From Dasyornis broadbenti (lineage: Eukaryota; Chordata; Aves; Passeriformes; Dasyornithidae): a stretch of 64,000 nt of DNA. Positions within the stretch are counted from its first letter, which is position 1; each line of letters starts with the position of its first letter. This document shows, one piece after another, positions 12,051 through 25,090 of this stretch. Where the stretch lies: assembly GCA_013397935.1 (NCBI GenBank), contig VZRN01011461.1:2596255-2660254 (forward strand). The letters run 5' to 3'. The notes under the pieces were generated by a model. It had not been told where the DNA came from, ran no database searches, and saw nothing but the letters and a program-made list of their open reading frames with translations. Made by a program: the position numbers and the translations under genes.

Positions 12051-13790
12051 AATACATGCAGGAGAAATATCTGAAATTCTCCATGAAATACAACCAGAAA
12101 AAGCTATTGAAGTATTAAGGCTGGGGGTATATAAACGCCATCATAATTTCTCTATGTATTTGTACATTCTATTTCTCTTTGCGTCTACCCCATACCTCCA
12201 GAAATACCCTAAAAATAGCAGGTTTGGGGAAGCTATCCATTCTGACCAGCACAACGCTATAGTGGAAATCTCTTCTCACTTCTAATTAATGGAAATGCCT
12301 GGAAATAGCCCAAATGGATATGGCAGGGTGACAGACTCCATGAAATCTCTCCGTCTGTGAATGGTTTCTTTTTCACGTAACAGACTGCAACACCTCCAGT
12401 GAACAGGCACAGAGCTCATCCCCGGGGAATGTTGCTCTGCCTCCTTCAGTGCTCCAGCATGGAGAAAATGCTCTTTCTGCCCTCCTTAGTCTGGAAATGA
12501 CCCAGTCTGAAGGAACTGCTTTCAGATGGTACCAGGATGGTCCATGAACGGGACAGCACTGGCTCCGCTTGCCTGGAAAACGAGGGTTTTCCTCAAAGAC
12601 AGAGCAAGTTTCCCCAAGAGCAGCTGCTTTCAAATGCAGATGCTGCAAGTTCTCTTTCATATTAATCTCTAAAAGGAATTTGAAAAAGATGTCTAAAAGA
12701 CATCTGAAAATCTGATTGTTTTCTGGGCTTTTCCTGGATTTAGAAACAGCACCAGAAACCCTTCTTATTTTTTTAATTTTCACTTTCAAGTGTCCTGGTT
12801 TACAAATTTATTCTACACAGCTGCAATTCTTTCCTTCTCTAAGGAAGATGAGCAGACAAGCCCCTCAGCTTCACCTGCTCTTCTGCTGACACCTACAGAA
12901 GCTCTTCTCAGCAAGAAAAACCGCAGCCCCTACTCCCATGTCCTGGGAGAGTGAAGGCACCGGGACCCTCCTGTCCCTGCCCTGATGAAGGTGAGGCACT
13001 GAGGGTGTCCCCAGTCCTACAGCAGCTCCCAGCTCCCTCTCCAAGGTATCCAAGCACCAGCCACAGCACTGCTCCTACCTGCAGCTTCTTTCCAAAGCCC
13101 TTTCTGGCACTGGGACCCCCGTGCACACAAAGATCCCAGCACGGTGGAGCATCCCAGCACTCCCCTGCATCACGGACTGAAGCACTTACAAAACACAAAC
13201 AGTTACGAAACAGCGGCTTCCGAGAGCTTCCCCTTCCAGCTTAGTTTGCATGACTAACTTTCCACAATTAATACTGGTATTTCAATTAGCACTGAAACTC
13301 AGAGGAGTTGCAACATGCATGTGACATGTCACAGAGGACTATGGTCTAAACATGACGTTCTTGGAGGCTGCAGAGGAGTGCCCACACACTGGAGGGATTT
13401 GGCATTTAATGGAGACCAGGACATTGCCCAACCACGTCCAGTAAAAGCCTAATTATAAGGTGAGCAAAATACAACAAGGAAAATTCCTCTTGCTTGCCTG
13501 TGCGTACAAATTAATTTGAATTAAAACAGGGTTTATTTTAAACAGCAGCAGCTATTTCCAAGCAGTCTCAGCACTGAACACCTCATCCCCAAATGCTATG
13601 GGTGCCCTTCTGCTCCTGCAGTGAGCAGCATGCTGTGCTGAAGGAAATGAACACCCCCTGCACAGCAGAGACCACAGAGAGGGATGGGGAGGAACTAAGT
13701 CATCAACAGCCTATACAGCACATTGATTGAGATGAGGACTTCCTGCAGTCCTGTATTTTCCACTGTTCATGAAAGCTGACAGGTACACTT

Positions 13791-13814
13791 AAAAAAAAAA
13801 AAAAAAAAAAAAAA
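13791..13814 (+). repeat. Poly-A run
   Basis: A run of 24 A sits in CARHSP1 intron 1. No adjacent retro-element could be recognised upstream of it. Confidence 0.9.
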
Positions 13815-15204
13815 GTTTTATGTTAAGGAACTGAGTGGTTAGTCAGATTAGGCACATGTTTCAACTGGTTTAGGATTATACTGAAGGATATATGGTGATA
13901 CCCTGTGGTTCATTTTATCAAAAATACAGAGGAATCAAAATCCTCTCACTGGAAATCCAGTGTTTGCCACGATTGATGATGCATCACTTGTTGCTCCAAA
14001 GTGCCTGGAATGGAGCAAGCCAGGCTCCTCTGCTGGCAGGTGAGCACAGGAGGCTGTAAGCAGCTGCAGTGGGATGGCTGCCGCGGGGACAGCAGTCACC
14101 TGGCTTTGCCCAAAGGCAGAGTGTGCACAGAAACTGAGAAGGACCAGGTTTCATCCTACCCCTTGTGAAAAAGTACTTTAGAGGGAACAGAACACAGCAG
14201 CAGCCAGTGATAACTTCCTGAGGACAACACTGGGAATGGCACAGAGCTGTCCCAAGACCAGCACACCTCACCTCGCACTCTCTCACAGGAGAAGTCCAAG
14301 CCTTCAGTCTGCTTTCAAAATCTCCCTTCTCCAACTCCTTTTGTTTAAAGAACAGATTGCAAGAGGTGGAAAACTCTGCCCAGCTCATGACGAGCCTGGA
14401 CAAGCAGTGTCAGGTTCCAGACAAGCATCCTCCTCTGGCAGCTCTTCCCAGACAAGGAGGAAGATGATGGCTGAAGATGATGGTGGTAATTTGTTGCAAG
14501 TGACCTAAGTTCCTGTGCACATACAGTATTGGCTGATGTCACCAAGTATTTAAATGACAGCAGGAAGAGGGGGGGCTCTCACCTGGGCAGGACAGCACAG
14601 CCTGTCACCACCCAGGGAGGTGGGAATGAGCTGGTACCCCCAGCCCTGTGCGGCTGATGGCCACGGCACATCCACAGGCACTGAGCCAGCACTGGGATGT
14701 GATGCCCAGCATCTTGCCCTGCTTTTGGTCTGCCAGCCGCTTTCTGTGTGAGCTGCCAGTCCCAGCCCTGGTTGTTTCCGTGGCAGCAGGAGCACCGTGC
14801 CACAGCACTGCCCTGCTGCTCCCAAAGCCACTGCCAGCCGCCCTCGTAGTGCCAAACCCAGGAGCAGGAGCACAGACACCAGCTCCCAAAGCCCTGCTCC
14901 AACCCAAGGGCTCCTTCCCTGGAGCCAAGGACACAACAGGTCACCTCCAGGAGCAAGTGTTGGTGTCCCCAGATCTGTCAGTGTTCACATGCCCCAGACA
15001 GGCTGTGGTAAGGGGACAGGGAAGTGTGAACGGAGATCACAAAGGACTCTTACAGTAAAATTAGGGAACATCAGGATGACTTTGCTTGGTTCACCAGTGG
15101 TAGCCAGGTGTGGCTGCCTGGGTCAGAGTTAAGGGCAAGGTGAGTGCACAGTGGTGCTCACTCTCAACACCCTTCCAGCATCCTCGTTTAAAGAAATAGC
15201 AAAC

Positions 15205-15385
15205 TAAAGGTTGCATAGTGGTATTTAATAACCTTTATAAGACTTTTCAGGCCCTTCCTGAGCTCATATAATCTTTAACCTCTGCAGTATCCTATGGCAA
15301 GGAGTCCCACAGCTTAACTGTCTATGAAAAAAAAGCCTCCGCTCCTTCTAGTGGACCATGAGGAGAGGCCCTTTTTACAGGGAAA
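15205..15385 (-). mobile_element. Old CR1/L3-like LINE fragment
   Basis: The stretch around ATCCTATGGCAAGGAGTCCCACAGCTTAACTGT followed by a run of A and CCTCCGCTCCTTCTAGT resembles the antisense of the 3' region of ancient CR1/L3 elements. It is degraded and its limits are approximate. A RepeatMasker match would settle it. Confidence 0.45.
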
Positions 15386-18300
15386 TTAAGAAAGGACAGT
15401 GAGACCAAAAGGCAATAGTAAATTCGAAAACAAAAGGGAATGGGGAAAGAATATGCAAAGGAACAAATGGGAAAAAACATTAGCTCAAAGGAACACACAA
15501 GAAAGGGTGTACAGACTTATTCATAAATCAAACCTTAAATTTTCTAACAGAAGTGACATAAATGGGGTAGAGAGCAAGAGGAGTTACAAGCTGCTTCTGC
15601 TGTTCTTGCCCCTCTCCACTTTAAATTTCCAAGTATAAACAAAAAACTTTGTCTTTTTAAAACAAAGCACTCCCCACTTCGTCACTTGAATGGCTGCCAT
15701 CACTCTTTCTTAGACAATAAATCCTGCTAGTATCAAATATTTCTAAAGATTTGGCTTTGTCAACAAGTTAGCTTGTTTGGGCCAGAAGGCAGATATTATC
15801 TGTTCAATGTTTTATGGTCCCCAGCACAGACCCATTGTGCAGCTCACTCCAAGTTCCTGCTGTCTTCATCACTCCTCCATTAGCCAGGGCTGGGAACTCT
15901 TGTGTTGCAGAGACAACACTTCGTATATCTCATCCTATCCTCGTTAACATGCTCAGTCACAAGGAGCTGATGTATTTCCCAGATGAAATGCAATATAAGT
16001 TTGAACAGGGAACTTTCTGTCCCTTCCAGTTGCTCTAGAGCTTTGCAACCCAGCTCCTCTTTCGGTAAGTCTGATGCTTTCCCTTCCATGCTGTGAGTTT
16101 TTTCCAGGATTTATTTCATATTGGCAGAAAATATTTATATGAAAACATACAAAATCTCTCATGTGTCTTGCGTCTAAGCATCTTAAGGCTCATCTACAAG
16201 GCAAGTGGTTTTATACAGTGTCATACTATTATAGAGAAGTTATACATATGTAAATCCCTAGGCACTTTTCAGAAGTTCTCCCCTTTTCAGCCTCCTCTCA
16301 CACCACAAACTTCAGGCACAATTATGGCTAAGTTTGTTCATGTGCAACTTTGAGCCTTTTAAGGCTACTGAAATCCCCTGAAATATTTACGTGGCTCAAG
16401 TGTTACTCAGAACAATTAGTTCGCTATGTTTCCTCCCTAACCAACATTTTCAATAGGGGAAAACAGTTCACATTACAGAGATCTATAACCATGGAAATTT
16501 ATGAGGCATACATGTATTAGCAAAGAAAAAAATAATCTTCTGGGTGTATTTCATCTGCCAGCATTACGGCAAGTTGCAGTTGGCAGGGTGCAGTCAGAGA
16601 CTACTCAAAAAATTCTTTATCCTCACACCAGTTCTGTGAGGCACCCACGGATCCCAGATGACCTTTTTTCCAGGCCAGGCTCTGTTTTCTGGCCAGCCCA
16701 ACGCACAGGCCACCTCCCGGCCTCACTGCCCAACCCTTCCTATACATAATTTTAAACATCCTAGTTTAATAACTTGAGCCTATTTCAAATAGATATCGCA
16801 GAAATCAGTTAAAATATTTGTGATTGAGACATCATTAGGAACCTGCATCAATATCAATTAATGACCAAAAGATATACAATTGACTGAAACAATTTAAGAA
16901 ACAGAAAATATTCTGCATGTGATGAGATGATAGACCTAAATGTTAATGGAGACAGTTATATATATATATGTTTAAAGATCACTGGCCCACTTAACAATTG
17001 CATTTCTGTTTTTCTTCTTCCCTCCACTATATCCCTCAACCTAATTTCCAGTTTATCTCACCATGCTGTACACGAGGTTGTGCTGGTGACCCCGAGACCC
17101 CTCTCAGTGTCCTCCTGCCCCAGCAGGAGACAAGTGCTCCATCAACACTGTAAAACTAATGGTTACTTCTTGAGTCTCAAGCTGAAATTGCCTTCATTTG
17201 TTTAACTGAAGTCTACAGGATAAGAACTACACAAATAGACACGTTGCACAGATCTGGTTTTTCTTACATAACCAAACTATTGTAGAACAGAGAATACGTA
17301 AGCACGCATACATCACCAAACTCCTTGGCAAAACAGAAAATGTTGCATTTTGCCTTACAGGCCTGCTCAGAGCTGGCAGCACAGCCATCCCCACTGCCAG
17401 CTGCTGCTTTAGAGAGATCTGTGTGATCTGCTGCACTTGCAGGTAATCTCTACATGTGCAATCAAAGCTGTGCTGCACCCAGAGCACAGCCCACAGCTCA
17501 CAGCCTCCAGAGCTGCTCCAGGGGCAGCAGCCACCCCCATTAAATACCCCAAACCCTCTGGAATCTACACTCTGTACAAACCCTCCATCACATCCTCTCA
17601 TAGGGCAGCTTGGAACGCACCACCGATGAGACACTTTAGATTTCCAGGAAAAAAGTCCTTTTTAGTCTCAAAAATGCTTACAGTACCCCTAGTCCAGCAA
17701 GCCTACCGCAGGCAACACATCGTTCAGGGCCGGCTAATGAGAAGATGGACCTGTGGGGAGTTTGACTGCTCTCCCTGATTACCCTGTGTGCACAAACCTG
17801 TCTTTCTAGCTCAGCACATCCACCCTGTGCTCACAGCCTGTCAAATGGCAAAAGGAGTCATATTGTGCTGTAGCGCCTGCAAAACCGCAGCGCTAGCACA
17901 GGCACGTGTGTGGGGCTCGATTTCGTGCCTACTTACACATCAACAAAACTATTTACTGTGCTGGGATTTCCAGAGCCACGACCCTGGTGGTGTGCTGGGA
18001 GTCATGAACAGGACAGAGCTGTCCAGAACCCCAGCTGCTGCTGTTGTTTATGGCTGCTGTGTTAGTGCTCAACAGCCAGCACTGACCAGAGCAAGGGAAC
18101 GGGCAACTCAAGCTTTTCAGGAAAGGTGAAAATCTAGTGTTAGAGTTGAAAAAAAGCAGGCAAATCTTCAGGCATGTATGTTCTTCAGGTATAAAACTAA
18201 AACTTAATATAAAAGAACACGTTTAATAGACAGTTGTAGTAAGTGTTGTATTAGAGCAATCATTACCCCAAAAAACTGTATCTACTTCAACTGCAAATGC

Positions 18301-21300
18301 AGAGTGAATGGGACACACAAGCAGAGCAAACACTGCACACAGGAACAGCAGTGAGTGTCCTTATGAAAGATTGTTTTGATTCGATTTACCTGTTTAGCCA
18401 CATGCTAACAGTTACATGACCTTATGAAGCTGGGCCAGACCCACTACCAAGAGAGATCTGAGATCAGTAAGAAAACAAAGACAGGGAAATATTTTACAGC
18501 ACCTTTGTCATTTTTATCTAGAGCAGTGTTTTGTGTGAAACCTGGCGTTACACAGTTAAGCATCCTCAGGGTCTGCCTGCCTCAGGAAGAAGCCCTGAGC
18601 CCTAAACAAGTCATGTTGCAGCACTGGGAAGCCAGCTGCATGCACACCTTGTGCGTTCAGCCTGGTCCTGGTGGCCAGGAGATCCCAGACTGCACAGCTC
18701 CACATCGTGGGATGCCAGAGAGAGCTCCTCCTCAGGATCCATGCCAGGGAAGAGGCAATGCAGCCACACTAAAATGCTTAAGGACAAATCTGATTAGAAT
18801 CCCAGACCCCAACTATACCAGTCTAGTGAGCGTCCAGCAAAACCACTTTTGTCCCCATGGGGCTGTGATAAATGCTGAGACAGCTCTGCACTACCTTTGT
18901 TTCTTTTTTTTTTCCTCTGAGAGGATTTTCAGGTGAGGTTTGTCTGCTTGAAAAGCCTGAGGGATGAAAGAGTGGGAAAGGTGAGCATGTGAAAAACTGA
19001 TAGTGCAGACAGCAATGTGGTTGCATCGCGATACTGGGGTGCTGCTGGCAGTGCCTGGGCAGCAGCTCTGCCACCTTCAGCCTGGACTGAAGTCCCTGCC
19101 GCTGTGGGTAAGAGACACTCCAGTGTATCACACATCCCCAGGGACAGAGACCTTTTTGTCTAAGGCCATTACAGGGAGAAAAGAAAAAATCAATTTTAAA
19201 AAAAATTGTGTATCACAAAACAGTGGAGGTGCACAAATATTTGAGTACATTAAGATACTCTTTCTACTCTTGAACTTGTGTCCTCAGCATTGGTGAGAAA
19301 AATTTTTAGGACTGACACAGTTCCCAGGATAGGGGAAAACTGCCCTTCTGCACAGAGTAAAAAAGAACATATTTATTCAGAAACTGAGACCTGTGTAAGA
19401 TTCAAACACACTTTCTGCAACAGCATAAAGCAGAAAATCAATATTCACTCTATTTACTCTCTCCCCCACCAGCAAAATGAAAATCCCACCACTTGAAATA
19501 GGTTGAAATAACTTTAAGAACACCTCCATCACAAAGAGGCTCCATGAAAAGCTATCACCACATTTCATAATTCCCATTGCTAGGTTTTCTTCAAATATTG
19601 GAGAAAATAAAGTCACAGTCTTCACAGCTGAATAAATTTTGCATTTCCTGGCTGTGGTCAGCAGTGCTCCTGTTCTGGACCTGCCACTGCACAGACAGGC
19701 ACTGCCTTGATGAGCTGGGTGAGAAGATCCAAATCATGCATTTAATGATGTATTTACACTCCAGTAACAGGTACAAATTGTGTAAACAGGAAATTCTTTG
19801 ACGTTGCTTTCTGGCAGTTTCATTTACCCTTTTAAGTAATTGTCAAGAAGCTGCAATCATGACTTACTTTTCTCAGCTGAAAACAAGCAAATGCCTTTGA
19901 CCAGCTTTCTGAAATTACATCATGAAGAGAAAGCCACCAGACAATAAGCACTGAGGAGGCAGGAGCTCATAAAACAATATAGTCCATTTCGCCAGAGGCT
20001 CTCCATCAGCGTGACTGGCTGTGCAATGTAAACAAACCAAACATTAAACCAGGACTGACATAAAAAGAAAATTCCTCCCTCACTGGACAGGCAAGATAAA
20101 ATGTTTGTTTCCTGGATGCAGTCTCCTCTTTGTCTGGGCATTCTCTTAAATAGCAAGTGGCAAAGAAGGTGAAACCTTGGGAAAAGCAGTGTTCCTGGAA
20201 AGGTTTTAAGATTCAGAGTTGTGCCTGAAGGAACTCTGTGTGACTCCCCACAGCAGAGAATTCACCATCCCTCCCACCCTGCCCAAAACCAGCACTGGGA
20301 AGACAAGGGGAACACCAGATGTTGAATGGGCTGCAAACCTCCTTATCCCAACAGCCAACTGGATAAACAGTCTTATGGAAGAAGAGGTTCCCACTCCAAT
20401 TCTCAGCAATCTTATGCTTTGGTTTTGCTGCTAGTCACCAAGATCTGCCATTGCAGCTGTGTCTCCACTGGCAGCCTGTCCTCCACCATGGGACAATACA
20501 CCACAGCTGATGTGACACACGACACGGAGCTGAGCAGGACAGACACCCTTTGCTAGAGGCTCTGGGGCCTCTTGCCTGCAGCACCATCACAGCTCCATCC
20601 AGCCAGGCCCCAGCATTTTGGCCCACGAGCTCCCACCCAGAGTAACACCAGCACATATTTTACTTTCCTGGTCAGGATCAGCCTTAGCTCTTAATGCTCT
20701 GCCGCTTCCCCCAGTCATGTGCTGCTCATGGGGCATGGCAAAGGACCAGCATGGTTTAATATTCAGGAGAAACCACCAGGTCAAGGTTCTCCGTTTTCCT
20801 TGGTCCTGCACAAAGCGCTCTGTGATCAGATCAGGCACGGAGCCATCGGGGTAAGGAACACGTGGCCCACACAGGCCTACTTGCTTTTTCCAGAGAAAGG
20901 TAACAGAGCCCTTCCTTGCAGCTCAAAACCCCCCAGGGATTTAACTGCAGGTTGGTTTGTCCTCTCTGTGCCTTCATCCCCCACTATCTGATCACAGGGA
21001 CACTGCAGCTCAAACCCAGGTTTACCTTCCCAGAACCGCACTGCTGGACAAGGAGTGTGGTCACAGGCCACCAATTATTGCCCAAACAACTTGGCAAGCA
21101 CCCAAAGGCCAAATTCATAATTGTTGTCCTTGAAACACCCTAGTTTTTAAACATCTGTTGAGACCTTGACCTTATCACCAGCTCCTCCCTACAGAAACAC
21201 ACAATTCAAGGCAAGAAGAGCCCAGCACTCACACCACGGGTCAAAAATCTAATGTTCATTTTCTCTAGACTACTATTCAGTTTCCAAATTGCATTAATAA

Positions 21301-21999
21301 TGCAAGAACCTCAATGTGAGTGTCATTACGCCCAAGACGATCGTAATTTTAAAAAGATTTCATAGGTTACTTTGTTATATATGTATCTATCTATATTTGA
21401 AATCGACCCAATGACAAAAGCTGCTGTGCAAACCAACGGCAAATAAAGAACCGGCAAACCTCTGAAATCAATCAGTAGGATTGCAGCAGGGGAGGAAGCA
21501 CGCGGATGAAGCTGATTTCAGGGAAGCAGGAGGGGTTTCCAGGCTGTTGCAGCCCTGTCCATTAGTGCGGGGTCAGGCTCCTGGGCAGCACCCACGCCCA
21601 ATCTGCCCCGAGGCACTACAGCCAAGCCTGGGCAGATGCGATTTGACTCACATGGTATTTTACAGCTTCCCTCGGGGGCAAACAGCAGAAACACCACTTT
21701 AGTGTACTCCGCATGCCCCAAAAATGACAGAAACGAAAGCTAAGTGAGCGTCTTCCTGCACAACGCAGAGACAAAGCGTCGGTTTGGTTCCTCTCCCTGC
21801 TGCCGCCAAGGCGGGGACAATGCTCCGAGGTGTCACCTCATGTCAGAGGGGATCCCATCTCCGGATCTTCCGTGCCTTAGCCTTTTTCTTGGCAACTAGC
21901 TGAGGGGGGGAAAGCAAAATCTTCCCAGCAAGCGATCTCACTCCTTGTGCTTGTTTACAAAAGCCGAGAGGCATGTGTTTATTCTCGGGGAGAGCGCGA

Positions 22000-22350
22000 G
22001 CAGCGATGGAGAGCAGGGAGAGCCGCACGCCGGGCACACACACAGCAGGGCTGGCTGCTCACTCCGCACTCGCTGCCTCCATCAGGGCTCTTCCTGCTAA
22101 CGTGGGCTGCATCACGCCAGCCACAGCCGCACGTCATGAACAGGAGAACAGGCACAAAGACAAATCCTGAAAGCGCTGCCTCGCCGGCTGAGGTTTGCTC
22201 GGAGGAGCACAATTGCAGCACTGAGAGCAGAGAGCAGAGCGAGGCGAGGCTGCTTCAGCCGGGCTGAGTTGCCCCCGCCGCCCCCGAGAGCACCCGGAGC
22301 GGCAGCGGGGAGCGGAAACGAGCCGCAATCAGTGCGGGAGGTGGAGGAAA
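22000..22350. promoter_or_regulatory. Second CpG-rich patch inside CARHSP1 intron 1
   Basis: A moderately CpG-rich stretch contains several CCGCC/CCCGG groups around 22270-22330. On the minus strand a modest donor-like site (GGA|GTGAGC, about 22060) follows it. It could be an alternative CARHSP1 promoter with its own first exon, or an enhancer. No coding signal was recognised. This call rests on composition only. Confidence 0.3.
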
Positions 22351-24679
22351 TACAGATTGCTGATCTGTCCAGGGAGTTGCCTCAAAAACGAGGAAAAGAC
22401 AGACTGAGAGAAGGAAGCAGAACAACTGCCTGCTCTGAGGGAAAAGGCAAAGCAGTTAGTCAGATGAACATTTGCTAATTCTCATGTTATCTGAACTGGT
22501 CTGGGGAGTGACACATGCAAACCCAAATCACCTTTGCATCTCTCCTTTACAGTGTTTCAGCTCTTGTTTGGTTCTCCTCATCAACCTGTTGCAAAAAGCA
22601 GGATTTGAGTTTTGAAACTGTTGTGCAGAAAGAAAAGCATTCCCTTTTTTTCTCTTCAAAGACTGTCACCCCTCTGCTGTGCAGAATGTTGTTCCCAGCC
22701 CACTTCCCCCTGGAGATGGCAGCTCCCAGTCCCAGGGAAGAGATGTGAACCGCTGTGGTCATCTGCCTTGATGGGGAGTTGATGTGGTTTACATATTTCA
22801 AGCCAAATTCCTCTCCTTAGTCTCTTCCAGAAACCTTCCAGATGAGGGGCAGATTAACCAACAACTGTCACTACCAAAATCCAGAATATTTATCAACCTA
22901 GACTTGACCAGTTGATAGTATCAATAAATTTTGCTAATGCTGATCCCCAACAGTCCTCTCCCAAGTTTCAAGCAGTTACTATCAATCCCTGCCAAGTCTA
23001 CTCCATGCTCAGCCATTCAAAAATGGTTCCTAATAGAAACTTGAGACAAAAATAGACAAAAAGATGCAGTGAGTATCAACTTTTACCCTGAAGACAGCCC
23101 AGCTACAATAAATGAGGTCCCAACTCCTTCTGCACCCCACAGCCCTCTCAGGGTGAAATGGAAGCAGGGGAAGGATTTCTTTACTTCTGCCACTGTCAGG
23201 CTTGACACCGAGAGCAACCTTGGCACAGCCTGCTGGTCCTATCGCCTAGAAAGAACCCCACACCCCACACTTCCTCCCAAGAACCACATTTGGTGTGGTG
23301 CACAAACAGGATCTGGCAGTTTGTTGTAAGGGAGCTCTACTGGCAGCAGATACATTCATGTTCACGTTGGGTTTCACTCTTTAATTGAATATAAATCCTG
23401 GATTCACCCAAAGGACAGCACCACCCAAAAAGCAACAGGCATAAGAGAGGACAGAAGGCAGCATCACCTGGCCTTATCTGGCTGATTTGAAATTACTTAC
23501 TGATGTATATTTCTGTGCTTACGTGCATGTAAGTAAATGAGAGGAGGGTGCTGCTCAAAATATTTACAACCCTGGGCAGAGCACAGTGACAGAAGCTCAG
23601 GGCAGCGCAGGGGGTGGCTGTAGCCAGAAGCAGGTGCCCAAAACAGGGGGGGACAGAGCAGCAGCACCGCCAGGCACTTGGTTACATCACACGTGGGTGT
23701 CACAACACACACGGGGCCGTGGGATGAGCTTCTGCCTCTGCAAAGGGCCACTTGTAGGAAACGCGTTTTCTCTCCTTTACACCCCCACGTAGAATGTGAA
23801 AATAAACCCATTGTCAGAGAACAGGCTCGTCTTTCCTACAGTTTCTTTGGCACACACAACTTTTTTCCTGTAAACACCCAAAGCCTTCGTATAAATTGGG
23901 GCTTTTTTTGACGGCTTTACTACGTTAGTTAAGCCTTTTTGGATTTAATGAGGTACTAAGATGTATTTGTGAAAACCCAAGCCCTCTGCAGCTACCTTCA
24001 CAGGCCTAGCTATCTTCCATTATTAATAATCAACAGAAGGAAAGAAGTTATGTTTGCCAAACATAAGATAATAGTTAAAAAGTAAACGTTAAGAACAGCA
24101 GTCAAAAAAACCCTTTCAACCTCACAAAAATTAACGACTAGGAGGGTCACATCAAAGCAGCCTGAAAGTTTTTTGAGACTCTCTAAGAAATCAAATCGAG
24201 CACCACAAAAGATTTTGCAAACGTTTCTCAGAAGTAGCTCGACACTTCCAGCAAAAACAGCATCAAAAAATCACTCCAAATCCCCTCCTTGAAAGCCAAA
24301 TTCAGAGGCACAGATCCAAAATTCAACCTCAGGGGCTTCTCTGCAAGAGCAAGAAGCGACATGCACACACATCCAGCATGCCGAGGGAACACGAAACAAG
24401 GGTTTCTTTCCCCATTTTTCGCTCTCCCCTTTTTCCTGCACAGAAGTGCTGACTGTAAGAGCGGGCAGTTCACGCTACAGCAACAGATCTTTAGCAAGGC
24501 TCCGAGTTCTGCGGTGCCCCTCGGAGCAACCAGTGCTGTGAGCCCTTTATCTTCCTCGTGGGAGAAAGCTCTTGCTTAGCTCGCTTTGTCTCGCTCGTCA
24601 TTTCAAAAACGAGCGATTCTCAGAGTAACAATGTCACATCACCAGTTCCAAAGCGCAACAAGAAAGCAAAAGTGTTAGA

Positions 24680-24710
24680 AAACCAACCAACCAACCAAAA
24701 CAAAACAAAG
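24680..24710 (+). repeat. AACC/AAAC simple repeat
   Basis: Four tandem AACC units are followed by AAAC-type units next to the CpG island. Confidence 0.85.
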
Positions 24711-24875
24711 GAAACTGGCGCTAATCTCCGAAGCGAAATAAATCCACCGCCCCGGAGCAGCCGAAAGCAGCGCTGGATCCCTCCCGGGGGGCTCTCCCAG
24801 CCCGCTGCCCCGGCCCGGCCACCCACCCTCCCAAAGGATGTTCGCTCCTCGCCCCCCGGCACAAATCCCGCTCAC

Positions 24876-25090
24876 CTGGGCTGGACAGGGCAGGGCAGGT
24901 CGGGCTGGCGGCCCCGCTCAGCCGGGCAGGGCAGCACAGGGCAGGGCAGGACGGGCTGACGGCGGCCCCGCTCCCCGGGCTGCTGCGGGGCTGTGCCGGG
25001 GGAGGGCCGGGGCCGCCCCGCTCCGCCCCGCTCCGCCCCCGGGGACACCTGGCCCGGCCAACAGCGCCGCAACTTGTCTGGGATGCTGCG
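24876..25090 (-). other. CARHSP1: Probable CARHSP1 non-coding first exon
   Basis: Within a dense CpG island the minus strand carries a consensus splice donor CCCAG|GTGAGC, with the intron starting at 24875. No coding frame consistent with CARHSP1 is present, and the start codon lies in the 8.1 kb exon, so this would be a 5' UTR exon spliced over about 16.6 kb. The upstream end is a guess based on where the GC-rich sequence ends. CpG-island genes often have several start sites. No TATA box was seen. Transcript data would be needed to confirm the linkage. Confidence 0.6.
24885..24980 (+). repeat. Imperfect tandem duplication in the CARHSP1 CpG island
   Basis: ACAGGGCAGGGCAGG[TA]CGGGCTG and the following CGGCCCCGCTC block occur at 24885 and again at 24936, a 51-bp period with a small insertion in the second copy. 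The duplication lies in the proposed 5' UTR exon of CARHSP1. Confidence 0.8.

Larger units (their letters stand above)
8290..24875. other. CARHSP1 intron 1
   Basis: About 16.6 kb. It contains two small tandem duplications (10.6 and 12.0 kb), a poly-A run (13.8 kb), a GC-rich patch at about 14550-15050 whose ORFs on both strands look like composition artefacts, an old LINE piece (15.2 kb) and the CpG-rich patch at 22 kb. No coding exon is recognised. Confidence 0.6.
1..25090 (-). other. CARHSP1: CARHSP1 gene span (partial, 3' end outside window)
   Basis: Two coding exons and one probable non-coding first exon are seen, all on the minus strand with consistent GT-AG sites. Intron 1 is about 16.6 kb (24875 to 8290) and intron 2 about 2.7 kb (8096 to 5391). 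Intron 3 starts at 5267 and runs off the left side, because no minus-strand sequence below 5267 matches the second half of the cold-shock domain. CARHSP1 (CRHSP-24) is a small cytoplasmic single-stranded RNA-binding cold-shock protein, a phosphoprotein and calcineurin substrate, linked to mRNA stability including TNF mRNA. The visible 98 residues fit CARHSP1 better than its paralogue CSDC2, because the segment after the linker reads VYKGVCKCFCRSKGHGF. Nothing looks broken. The 5' end at 25090 is an estimate from the CpG island. Confidence 0.9.

Noticed and set aside
14550..15060. Opposing ORFs of 109-136 codons in CARHSP1 intron 1
   Set aside because: GC-rich composition gives open frames on both strands at once. 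No domain, no splice sites framing them and no start context.
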